From positions 1 to 6,213 of the forward strand of contig JBGTBQ010000333.1 in NCBI GenBank assembly GCA_041749275.1: a stretch of 6,213 nt of DNA, in the 5' to 3' direction. A model generated the notes under the pieces. The model saw only the letters and a list, made by a program, of their open reading frames with translations. It was not told the DNA's origin and searched no databases. The stretch's first letter is position 1. Every line of letters begins with the position of its first letter. The stretch comes from JBGTBQ01 sp041749275. Lineage in GTDB: Bacteria; Acidobacteriota; Blastocatellia; Pyrinomonadales; Pyrinomonadaceae. Positions 1 through 5,772 of this stretch are shown here, one piece after another. The translations under genes and the position numbers were made by a program.

Positions 1-472
1 AGGAACAGACGAAGCCACGCAGTCGCGCCGGGTTGCCCAATACGAGACCGTGGTCCGGGACGTCGCGCGTGACGACCGCGCCGGCGCCGACGAGCGCGCC
101 CTCGCCTACACGCACGCCGCCCATCACGGTCGCGTTGCTGCCGATGGACGCGCGGCGTTTGACGCGCGTCTCGACCACGTTCCAGTCGGCCTCGGTCTGC
201 GGCGTCCCGTCTTCGTTCGCGGCGCGCGGGTAAAGGTCGTTGATGAACATGACGCCGTGGCCGACGAAGACCTCATCCTCAATCGTCACGCCCTCGCAGA
301 CGAAAGTGTGCGAAGAGATTTTGCAACGCGCGCCGATGGTCGCGTTCTTCTGTATCTCGACGAAAGCGCCGATTTTGGTCTCGCTCCCGACCGCGCAGCC
401 GTACAGGTTGACGAGATCGGGGTGGAAAATTTTAACCCCTTCCGCGAGGCGCACATCAGGCGCAATCGGCAT
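1..472 (-). CDS. Left-handed beta-helix sugar N-acyltransferase (WbpD/WlbB/QdtC-like), 3' end cut by window
   Basis: This partial gene gives 157 codons before the left edge. The protein is built almost entirely of hexapeptide repeats, seen as [AV]-x-[IV]-G-x-x units near residues 30-75 (e.g. ATIGAR, VFVGHG) and 108-137 (ASIGSN, VRVGEG, ALVGAG). These form the left-handed beta-helix of the acyl-CoA transferase superfamily. A loop at about 73-100 (GVMFINDLYPRA) interrupts the helix and resembles the substrate loop of N-acetyltransferases acting on 3-amino sugar nucleotides. The end, VVTRDVPDHGLVLGNPARLRGFVC, also fits that family, which is usually about 190-200 residues, so roughly 35-45 are missing. 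The ATG at 472 is the only one in frame after a TAG at 499-497, and a GGGAG lies 10 bases upstream. By family it should acetylate the amino group of a UDP- or dTDP-linked amino sugar in the cytoplasm. Which sugar cannot be decided here, since no aminotransferase is in view. Confidence 0.87.
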   Translation of the reverse strand, partial: MPIAPDVRLAEGVKIFHPDLVNLYGCAVGSETKIGAFVEIQKNATIGARCKISSHTFVCEGVTIEDEVFVGHGVMFINDLYPRAANEDGTPQTEADWNVVETRVKRRASIGSNATVMGGVRVGEGALVGAGAVVTRDVPDHGLVLGNPARLRGFVCS

Positions 473-534
473 CGGTCGAAAACTCCCGCTCGTGGTCTAC
501 AGGTGAACGCGGCCCGCGCTGGAAACGAACGTTT

Positions 535-563
535 ACCTTAGCCGGACGCGCCCGCCCCGTCAA
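535..563 (-). promoter_or_regulatory. Candidate sigma70-type promoter for the acyltransferase gene
   Basis: Read on the minus strand, TTGACG (563-558, five of six matches to the -35 consensus) is followed after exactly 17 bases by TAAGGT (540-535, three of six to the -10). It lies in the 131-base gap after the preceding gene's stop and would give a leader of about 55 bases. The -10 is weak. Two direct copies of ACGGCTCA, 11 bases apart, sit just upstream at 590-572. Confidence 0.3.
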
Positions 564-603
564 CAAGGCAATGAGCCGTCAGTGAGCCGTTTTCGCTTTT
601 GCC

Positions 604-1875
604 TTAACCGCCGACTGCTTGCCGCTCTCCGCTCACTTCCAGCAGGCGCGCGAGCGCGTAGAGCATCCACGCCTGCGACCAGCGCATGTAGGGCGTGCGG
701 ACGGTGTAGAAGCGCCGTCGCTGATAACGAAAGAAGCCGCGCCGGTCAAGCAGCTCGCGCACCGCCCACGACGCGACTCTCTCGGCGAGTTCGATAGAGC
801 GCGGCTCGTCTCCGGCCAGTTCCGAGCAGGCCACGACGCACGCGCCCGCCGAATGCGCGTCCGCCGGATACTTGCTGTCCGGAAAATATTTCGGCCAGCC
901 GTCGTCGAGGAAAAAGCGCTCGCGCCAAAAGTCGAAGCCGCGCCGGATCGCCCGCTCGATCTCGACCTGCAAAACAGCGGCGCTCTCATCAACCGCAGCC
1001 GCGAGCCGTTGGCGAATGCGCGCGAGCGAAGTCAGGATGAAGGCCGTATGAAAATTGTCGGCCCACGACTGGTACGCATCCTCGCCGTAAGCCCAAGACC
1101 CATCCGCGCGCTGCCGTCGGACGACGTAGCGCGCGGCGCGCAAGGCCGTCGCGCGCAACTCCGGCTCGCCCGTCGCCGCGCCCACGGCGGCGAGCGTCTC
1201 CGCCGCGAGGAGGCTGGCGTTGAAAACGCGCGTGCGATCAACCGGCGTGTAGCTGAAACAGACTTCTTCTTCCGTCTCATAACTGCGATTCAAATCACGC
1301 AGGATGAAATCGCACGCGGCGCGAGCGGCGGCGAGGTATGCGTCCGGGTCGCGGCCCTTCTCCGCTTTGCCTCCGGCGTGCGCGCCCGGAGTCTGACCGA
1401 AGGCGTCAACGCCCTCGACCAGCGCACGGACGGCGAAGGCGGTCGGGACGATGGCGGGCGTGCCCATTGGCGCGTAGAAGGCGCGGCCCTGCCAGTCAAA
1501 ATTGTAGCCCCACGCCGCGCCGCCGCGACCGGCTTCCCTATCGAGCCGCGCATCGAGTAGCTGCGCCAACAACGAACGCGCTTCCCCCTCGTCTTCCGCG
1601 CTTCTCATCGTGCGGAAGCGCGAGAGCGCGGCGAGCGCGAAGAGCGCCGTGCCTTTCGGGTTGCGGCCCGTGGGAACGAGCGCGAGGCGGCGCGGGTTGA
1701 AGGGCGAGCGTTTGAAGGCTTGCGTCCAGACGAGACGCGCAAGGCGCGAGCGTTTGAAGGGCGTGGCTCGAAAGAGGCGGCTGTTCAGCGCGTCGAAAGG
1801 GTCCGCGCCCGCGTAGTCGCGCGCGCGGCACCACGCCGCTAGTTTTTCGTAAGTCTGCTCGAACTCGTCCCGCAT
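604..1875 (-). CDS. Helical-toroid-like protein of a polysaccharide locus (VpsJ-like / terpenoid-cyclase-like fold), function unproven
   Basis: This 423-residue protein has no signal peptide or membrane segment, so it is probably cytoplasmic. It is rich in paired helices carrying recurring aromatic and small-residue motifs: WGYNFDWQGR (122-131), VPTAFAVRAL (143-152), RVFNASLLAAETLA (216-229), RQRADGSWAYGE (254-265), DNFHTAFIL (273-281), DGWPKYFPDSKYPADAHS (325-342) and PYMRWSQAWMLYALARLLE (395-413). QRADGSWAYGE resembles the QxxDGSW repeats of alpha/alpha-toroid enzymes (terpenoid cyclases, six-hairpin glycosidases). Similar proteins occur in exopolysaccharide loci, often named VpsJ or left hypothetical. 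The acidic and histidine residues in the 265-342 motifs could line a pocket, but no catalytic residue can be assigned. The ATG at 1875 is the first available start; no clear Shine-Dalgarno precedes it. The 108-base gap upstream (1876-1983) shows no convincing promoter. Glycan modification or cleavage is inferred from context only. Confidence 0.75.
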   Translation of the reverse strand: MRDEFEQTYEKLAAWCRARDYAGADPFDALNSRLFRATPFKRSRLARLVWTQAFKRSPFNPRRLALVPTGRNPKGTALFALAALSRFRTMRSAEDEGEARSLLAQLLDARLDREAGRGGAAWGYNFDWQGRAFYAPMGTPAIVPTAFAVRALVEGVDAFGQTPGAHAGGKAEKGRDPDAYLAAARAACDFILRDLNRSYETEEEVCFSYTPVDRTRVFNASLLAAETLAAVGAATGEPELRATALRAARYVVRRQRADGSWAYGEDAYQSWADNFHTAFILTSLARIRQRLAAAVDESAAVLQVEIERAIRRGFDFWRERFFLDDGWPKYFPDSKYPADAHSAGACVVACSELAGDEPRSIELAERVASWAVRELLDRRGFFRYQRRRFYTVRTPYMRWSQAWMLYALARLLEVSGERQAVGG

Positions 1876-1983
1876 CGCAAAACAGGATATGACACCGCCG
1901 CGCGGGCCGGCGCGCTCAGACAGTTCCCCGAATGGGCATGGTTACACAGTCACACCCGTTCGCTCCCGCTCGCGCCACTGTTC

Positions 1984-3039
1984 TCAGGCTTCGTCACGAA
2001 ACCCGACGCGCTCGCGGACGGTGTAGATCGTCTTGGCCTGTGACTCGTGGTAAGTACGCACGAGCATCTCGGCGAGAAGGCCCATGAGGATGAATTGCGA
2101 GCCGACGGCGAACATGACGATGGCGATGGTGAGAAGCGGGTTGCGGATAAAGCTTTCGCCGCCCACTTTGCGCCACAGCGCCCACAGAAAGGCGACCGCC
2201 GAGATGACGAACGAAGAGAAGCCGAACATGCCAAAGACGTAGATCGGCTTCGTGTGGTACGACGCCATGAACTTGATCGTCATCAGGTCGAGCATCACCT
2301 TGAAGGTGCGCGATAATCCGTACTTCGACTTGCCCATCGTGCGCGCGTGATGCTTGACGGGAATCTCCGTCACGCGCGCCCCGACCCATGAGGCATAGAT
2401 TGGAATGAAGCGGTGCATCTCGCCGTAGAGTTTCACTTCCTTTAAAAACTCGCGGCGGTAGGCTTTCAGAGAGCAGCCATAGTCGTGGAGCTTGACGCCG
2501 CCGATCTGCGAAATCAGCCAGTTCGCCATCGCCGACGGAATCTTGCGCGTGACCATCTTATCCTGTCGTTCCTTGCGCCAGCCCGACACCACGTCGAAGC
2601 CCTCGTCGAGCTTTTCCAGCAGCCGCGCGATGTCCACCGGGTCGTTCTGAAGGTCTGCGTCCATCGGGATCAGCACCGCGCCGCGCGCCGCGTCAATCCC
2701 GGCGGCCATCGCGGCGGTCTGCCCGTAGTTGCGCCGCAGCGCAATCACACGCACGCGCGGGTCGCGCGCCGCCAACTCGCGCAGCACTTCGAGACTGCCA
2801 TCCGTCGAGCCGTCGTCCACGTAGATAATCTCCGCTGTATGTCCGAGCGTAGCCAGCGAGTCGTCGAGCTTCGCGTGCAACGGGCGCAGGTTCGGCTCTT
2901 CGTTCAAGACCGGCAGGAAGACGGAAATCTCCGGCGCTTCGGTGCCGGCGACTACTTCCTCGGCGATGGTCACTTCTTCCGTCTCGACCACGCCCGCCGG
3001 GCGGCTAATGGCGGTCTCTTCCTCGTCGTAAATCTTCAT
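1984..3039 (-). CDS. GT2 family polyprenyl-phosphate glycosyltransferase (GtrB/ArnC/DPM1-like)
   Basis: This 351-residue protein has a GT-A domain from about residue 37, opening with ISVFLPVLNEEPNL. It shows the nucleotide-binding DDGSTDGS (75-82), a DADLQNDP motif (127-134) whose D127-A-D129 is the metal/sugar-nucleotide DxD, and GEMHRFIPI (206-214). The KHHARTMGKSKYG motif (229-241) is typical of DPM1/GtrB enzymes. Two membrane segments follow at about 265-289 and 300-327, as in bactoprenol glucosyltransferases. By family it moves a sugar from a nucleotide donor to undecaprenyl phosphate at the inner face of the membrane, making a lipid-linked monosaccharide for later transfer. The donor sugar is unknown; the upstream epimerase gene makes UDP-GlcA/GalA possible but unproven. 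Residues 1-36 are an unusual acidic extension. The start is supported by GAGGA seven bases upstream, with no other ATG before the conserved domain. Confidence 0.93.
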   Translation of the reverse strand: MKIYDEEETAISRPAGVVETEEVTIAEEVVAGTEAPEISVFLPVLNEEPNLRPLHAKLDDSLATLGHTAEIIYVDDGSTDGSLEVLRELAARDPRVRVIALRRNYGQTAAMAAGIDAARGAVLIPMDADLQNDPVDIARLLEKLDEGFDVVSGWRKERQDKMVTRKIPSAMANWLISQIGGVKLHDYGCSLKAYRREFLKEVKLYGEMHRFIPIYASWVGARVTEIPVKHHARTMGKSKYGLSRTFKVMLDLMTIKFMASYHTKPIYVFGMFGFSSFVISAVAFLWALWRKVGGESFIRNPLLTIAIVMFAVGSQFILMGLLAEMLVRTYHESQAKTIYTVRERVGFRDEA

Positions 3040-3046
3040 TACAGTG

Positions 3047-3051
3047 TCCTC
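3047..3051 (-). promoter_or_regulatory. Ribosome binding site of the glycosyltransferase gene
   Basis: GAGGA on the minus strand lies seven bases before the ATG at 3039. It is the clearest Shine-Dalgarno among the minus-strand genes and fixes the start, so the acidic 36-residue extension is part of the protein. Confidence 0.7.
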
Positions 3052-3092
3052 GGAAACAATAGACCACTTGCAAAGTCGCGGTCGGAGTCGGA

Positions 3093-3171
3093 CAGGTCAG
3101 TACCGCCTGCGGTAGCGGGCGGGTGGTAACGTGGCTAGAACCCGCCCGCTACCGCAGGCGGTACTGACCTG
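3093..3171. repeat. Inverted-repeat element with perfect 32-bp arms (REP doublet/BIME-like)
   Basis: Bases 3093-3124 are the exact reverse complement of 3140-3171 (32 of 32), separated by a 15-base loop (3125-3139). Each arm contains a smaller near-palindrome, TACCGCCTGCGGTA, with six pairs around a two-base centre, plus a GCGGGCGGG stretch next to the loop. The element fills much of the 203-base gap between the epimerase stop and the glycosyltransferase start. It is followed on neither strand by a T-run, so it is not a standard terminator, although such a strong stem could affect readthrough or mRNA decay. The two-headed organisation with inner palindromes is that of paired REP sequences. 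It has no coding capacity. That it is dispersed in the genome is an inference. Confidence 0.85.
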
Positions 3172-3193
3172 CCTCACTTTTGCAATACGGAAC

Positions 3194-3259
3194 AATGAGC
3201 GATGAACTGAAGCGTGGCTTGTCTTCATTCATCGTTCAGCGTTCATACTTCATCGTTTC
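3194..3259. repeat. Seven-base-period repeats forming a hairpin at the 3' end of the epimerase gene
   Basis: From 3228 the plus strand reads TTCATCG, TTCAGCG, TTCATAC, TTCATCG, each seven bases long. At 3194-3207 related units run in the opposite sense (AATGAGC, GATGAAC). The two halves pair: 3200-3206 with 3228-3234 and 3208-3212 with 3223-3227, with one bulged base at 3207 and a 10-base loop, extending weakly out to 3196/3238. The array overlaps the last codons and the stop (TGA, 3245-3243) of the epimerase gene, so its final residues NDEV are encoded by repeat sequence. On the minus strand the hairpin directly follows the stop. Without a T-run it is at best a weak terminator or an RNA-stabilising stem. 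Confidence 0.6.
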
Positions 3260-4205
3260 TTTTAAACCACGCGACGAACCTTCGTAGCCCCTCTTCGATC
3301 TGCACTTGCGGGTCGTAATTGAGCAACCGCCTCGCCTTCGAGATGTCGGCGAAGGTGCGCGGCACGTCGCCGGGCTGCGCGGGCTGGCGGTCAATGACGG
3401 CCTCGCGCCCGAGTTCTTTTTCGAGCAACGCGATGAGTTCTCGCAGTTCGACCGTCCGCGATTCGCCGAGGTTGATGACTTCGTAAGCGCTCGCCTCATA
3501 ATCAATCGCCGCGCGCACGCCCGCGATGATGTCGTCCACATAAGTATAGTCGCGCCGCGTCGTGCCGTCGCCGAAGACGGGAATCGGTTTTCCTTCGGAG
3601 ATGAGCCGCGCGAACTTGTGGATGGCGAGGTCGGGCCGCTGGCGCGCGCCGTAGACGGTGAAGAAGCGCAAACAGACGCAACGCAGGCCATAGAGGTGCG
3701 CGTAGGTGTGGCACAGCAACTCGCCCGCCGCTTTGGTCGCCGCGTAAGGCGAGATCGGCTTGAAGATAGGATCGTCCTCGGCGAAAGGCGTCTTCTCGTT
3801 CTCGCCGTAGACGGACGAGGACGAGCCGAAGACGAACTGCCGCACGCCGCGCGCGCGCGCGAGTTCGAGCAGGTTGACCGTGCCGTTGATGTTGGTCTCG
3901 GTGTAGAGCGCCGGCTCCGCGAGCGAGGGCCGGACGCCCGCGCGCGCCGCCAGATGCACGATCACGTCCACAGGCTCTTCGCCGAATGCGCGTGCGAGCG
4001 CCGCGCGGTCGCGGATGTCCGCCTCGACGAGTCGGAACGTTGCGCGCCCCATGTGCGGCTGGACGTTCGCGCGCTTGATGGACGGATCGTAGAAGTCGTT
4101 GAAGTCGTCCACGACCGTCACGCGCCAAGCGCCCTCGCCAAGCAACCGCTCGACCAAATGCGAGCCGATAAAACCCGCGCCGCCCGTGACAAGGATGTTT
4201 CTCAT
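3243..4205 (-). CDS. NAD-dependent sugar epimerase, UDP-glucuronate 4-epimerase type (extended SDR)
   Basis: This full-length 320-residue extended short-chain dehydrogenase/reductase has the NAD-binding TGGAGFIG (7-14) and the acidic turn VVDDFNDFYDP (31-41) that binds the ribose. HLAARAGVRPS (84-94) follows, then the SSSSVYG serine segment (128-134) and the catalytic Y154-x3-K158 in SPYAATK. The substrate-side motifs are RFFTVYGARQRP (180-191) and GDGTTRRDYTYVDD (212-225), and the end carries QPGDVPRTFADISKA. AGVRPS and FFTVYGxRQRPD are typical of UDP-glucuronate 4-epimerases (LpsL/CapI), which interconvert UDP-GlcA and UDP-GalA in the cytoplasm. GalE or a related 4-epimerase or dehydratase remains possible. 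The start ATG at 4205 is preceded by GCTGAAAGCTCTTCC, without a good Shine-Dalgarno. Repeat arrays flank both ends of the gene. Confidence 0.9.
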   Translation of the reverse strand: MRNILVTGGAGFIGSHLVERLLGEGAWRVTVVDDFNDFYDPSIKRANVQPHMGRATFRLVEADIRDRAALARAFGEEPVDVIVHLAARAGVRPSLAEPALYTETNINGTVNLLELARARGVRQFVFGSSSSVYGENEKTPFAEDDPIFKPISPYAATKAAGELLCHTYAHLYGLRCVCLRFFTVYGARQRPDLAIHKFARLISEGKPIPVFGDGTTRRDYTYVDDIIAGVRAAIDYEASAYEVINLGESRTVELRELIALLEKELGREAVIDRQPAQPGDVPRTFADISKARRLLNYDPQVQIEEGLRRFVAWFKRNDEV

Positions 4206-4213
4206 GGAAGAGC

Positions 4214-4241
4214 TTTCAGCATTCAGCGATCAGCAATCAGC
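4214..4241. repeat. Four heptamer repeats just upstream of the epimerase start
   Basis: The plus strand reads TTTCAGC, ATTCAGC, GATCAGC, AATCAGC: four consecutive seven-base units with the last five bases constant. On the minus strand this is a GCTGANN array ending nine bases before the ATG at 4205, so it lies in the untranslated leader of the epimerase mRNA. An array of the same core lies in the opposite orientation at 4502-4529. Confidence 0.7.
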
Positions 4242-4281
4242 TTTGAGTTGCGGCGCGAGGTGCGCCGTTTTATGTGAACGG

Positions 4282-4485
4282 CTCAGAGCGTGTCTACAAA
4301 GCAAGGCGCCGTAGCTCCGTAAGGAGCGGAATGTTTATAGCCCGTGCCGCCCCCCTTCTCTCTTTCAAGCCCCGGAGGGGCGACAGACATTTATATGCCG
4401 CTCCTCACGGAGTTTGGAGACTTCGTCTCACCCGACGAGCGACACACATTTCGCCCCTCACGGGGCTTTTTAGACATGCTCTCAG
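4282..4485. mobile_element. Non-autonomous composite REP/MITE-like element with imperfect terminal inverted repeats
   Basis: This 204-bp element has no coding capacity and fills most of the 318-base gap between the methyltransferase and epimerase genes. Its ends, 4282-4302 and 4465-4485, are inverted repeats matching at 18 of 21 positions (core AGAGC[GA]TGTCTA). Inside are small hairpins of one family. Unit A is GCTCC-GTAA-GGAGC (4314-4327) and unit B is GCCCC-GGA-GGGGC (4369-4381). Unit C is CTCC-TCAC-GGAG (4401-4412), unit D is GCCCC-TCAC-GGGGC (4453-4466), and GAGAC-TTC-GTCTC lies at 4417-4429. A and B carry a downstream TTTATA-containing tail (4335-4339 region and 4390-4396); C and D are the same units inverted. 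A GTAG tetranucleotide abuts hairpin A (4311-4314), as in REP elements mobilised by REP-associated tyrosine transposases. No target-site duplication was seen. Confidence 0.65.
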
Positions 4486-4501
4486 GTCACTCCAGCGAAA
4501 A

Positions 4502-4529
4502 GCTGATTGCCGACCGCTGACCGCTATTT
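4502..4529. repeat. Heptamer array at the 3' end of the methyltransferase gene
   Basis: The plus strand reads GCTGATT, GCCGACC, GCTGACC, GCTATTT: a degenerate seven-base array related to the reverse complement of the array at 4214-4241. The methyltransferase stop codon (TAG, 4526-4524) falls in the last unit. The two arrays therefore face each other across the 204-bp composite element. Confidence 0.5.
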
Positions 4530-5417
4530 CATCGCGTAAATCCAAAGGTGCCAGCCCCAGCGCGACGCGAGCCGTGCTTCGAGCGCGCGCGGCAGGAGCG
4601 GCCCGACGAGTGGAAGCCAGCGCTTGTTCAGAAAGTGCACCGCGAAATTCACTTCGGCGAAGTCCTTGAAGAGCGCGCGCGCCTCGCGCCGCGAGTAGAC
4701 GCGCGTCAGGGGATTGCCCGCGCCGTCCGTGTTGCGGCTCAGGAACTCGTCGGGCGAAAGGTACTGTCCCGCGTCCTCCCTGATGCGCGCCGCGTGTTCG
4801 CGCAGGCTTTCGACCGGCTCGCCCGTTAGTTGATGCGCCAGTTGAAGCCCCGCTCTCGTCTTCAACAGGTGCGCGCCGACGCGACGCAGCACGCCGATGT
4901 TGACGCGGTAGTTGTAAGAGTCACGGTGATACAGCATCACGACTGCGCGACCGCCGGGACGCAGCACGCGATGCACCTCGCGCACCGCCGCCACCGTGTC
5001 CGGCGTGTGGTGCAGGACGCCGTGCGAGTAGACGACATCAAAAGACCCGTCCGCGAAGTCCAACCTCTCGGCGTCCGCCACGCGAAACTCGCCCGGCAAT
5101 CCCTCAATCTCGAACCGCCGGCGCGCTAACGCTACTGCCGCATCCGTCAAGTCAACGCCCGTGTAGACAGCACCCGCGCGCGCGAACCCCGCCCCGTCCG
5201 TCCCCAGCCCGCACCCGATCTCAAGCACGCGCCGGCCCTGCGACTTTGCAAACCCCGCCGCCGCCGGAATGTGCCACTCCGTGCGGTAGCGATGCTCCTC
5301 GACGCGCTCGAAAAAGAGGCGCGAGCCTTCTTCCGCGTCAGTAAATTTCGTGCCGCACGGATGCGCCTGCCAGAAGGCCCGCACGCGCTCTTTCAGATTT
5401 ACAGTGGCGTCCGCCAT
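4524..5417 (-). CDS. Class I SAM-dependent methyltransferase (Methyltransf_11/25 type)
   Basis: This full-length 297-residue protein has the SAM-binding motif I VLEIGCGLGTDG (64-75), the acidic ribose contact VDL (88-90) and the adenine-side segment VADAERLDF (113-121). These are followed by FDVVYSHGVLHHTPD (126-140) and the post-motif VLRPGG (151-156). The N-terminus VRAFWQAHPCGTKF (12-25) and the second half (residues 160-297, holding LSPDEFLSRNTDGAGNP) are probably substrate-binding parts. Small-molecule methyltransferases with this FW..xPCG start are common in polysaccharide gene clusters, so O- or N-methylation of a sugar or a lipid-linked glycan is plausible, but the substrate is not shown. 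The start ATG at 5417 has GGCGGA seven bases upstream. It is the first gene of the minus-strand set in this window. The 318-base gap to the epimerase gene holds repeats and no terminator with a minus-strand T-run. Confidence 0.9.
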   Translation of the reverse strand: MADATVNLKERVRAFWQAHPCGTKFTDAEEGSRLFFERVEEHRYRTEWHIPAAAGFAKSQGRRVLEIGCGLGTDGAGFARAGAVYTGVDLTDAAVALARRRFEIEGLPGEFRVADAERLDFADGSFDVVYSHGVLHHTPDTVAAVREVHRVLRPGGRAVVMLYHRDSYNYRVNIGVLRRVGAHLLKTRAGLQLAHQLTGEPVESLREHAARIREDAGQYLSPDEFLSRNTDGAGNPLTRVYSRREARALFKDFAEVNFAVHFLNKRWLPLVGPLLPRALEARLASRWGWHLWIYAMK

Positions 5418-5660
5418 GAAAAAATCCGCCGACAGTTGGATGCCGTGCCCGCCGCGCCCCGCCGGCGCGACAGACGCATACAGAGCGCGATAAGAACCCC
5501 GCTCGAAACGAAGAAAATTAACATGTCGCTCACGCCCCAGACAAGTAAAGCGCGGACAATGCGCGGACGCGAAACTTTAGTGCGTGCCGGCGCTATAAGC
5601 CGCGGAGTCATCGGCTATAAATTTTATTGGCGACTGCTCCACACGATTTATGTAACCACC

Positions 5661-5738
5661 CTTCGGCTCACGGCGTCTCCTGTTCTTGTACGGTCTCTCG
5701 TGCAAAGGAAACGACGCCTTAGTGAGTGGACGGCGAAG
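5661..5738. other. Long bulged hairpin, candidate structured RNA or dispersed palindromic repeat
   Basis: Five stacked helices can form in order: CTTCG 5661-5665 with CGAAG 5734-5738; CTCAC 5667-5671 with GTGAG 5722-5726; GGCGTC 5672-5677 with GACGCC 5713-5718; TCCT 5678-5681 with AGGA 5706-5709; and TTGTACG 5686-5692 with CGTGCAA 5699-5705 (one G-U pair), closing a six-base loop GTCTCT. Unpaired segments are GTTC on the 5' side and AAC, TTA and TGGACGG on the 3' side. Because the pairing is nearly symmetric, it could fold from either strand. It lies about 160 bases before the secreted-protein start and about 240 before the methyltransferase start. It matches no RNA family I recognise and has no tRNA T-arm. 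Confidence 0.5.
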
Positions 5739-5742
5739 AGTT

Positions 5743-5772
5743 GAGACAAACACCTCGGCTTCGTCATAGAAT
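5743..5772 (+). promoter_or_regulatory. Candidate sigma70-type promoter for the secreted DUF5666-like gene
   Basis: GAGACA (5743-5748, four of six to the -35) and TAGAAT (5767-5772, five of six to the -10) are separated by 18 bases. Transcription would begin near 5779, giving a leader of about 120 bases that contains two GC-rich palindromes. The -35 is weak, and no start site is known. Confidence 0.3.

Noticed and set aside
50..541. Plus-strand open frame of 163 residues opposite the acyltransferase gene
   Set aside because: The minus strand encodes well-formed hexapeptide repeats in the same stretch; the plus-strand product has no recognisable feature.
619..1560. A 313-residue plus-strand open frame opposite the helical protein gene
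   Set aside because: Arginine- and alanine-rich translation without domains, antisense to a gene with clear motifs; long antisense frames are expected in GC-rich coding DNA.
2485..3129. Plus-strand open frame of 214 residues opposite the glycosyltransferase gene
   Set aside because: Antisense to catalytic motifs of GT2, and it runs into the inverted-repeat element; no sign of coding selection.
3306..4277. A 323-residue plus-strand open frame opposite the epimerase gene
   Set aside because: It mirrors the epimerase codons, shows no family motif and has no ribosome site; the minus-strand SDR is unambiguous.
4453..4471. Hairpin followed by five Ts, resembling a plus-strand rho-independent terminator
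   Set aside because: No plus-strand gene ends before it. It is unit D of the repeat element, and the T-run is part of its terminal repeat.
4282..4485. CRISPR array
   Set aside because: The hairpin repeats are short, unevenly spaced, in both orientations and lack uniform spacers; no cas gene is present.
5399..5611. Small minus-strand frame of 70 residues with a hydrophobic stretch, overlapping the methyltransferase start by 19 bases
   Set aside because: No Shine-Dalgarno at its ATG, third-base composition unlike the neighbouring genes, and an arginine-rich tail typical of a chance frame. A small membrane protein cannot be excluded.
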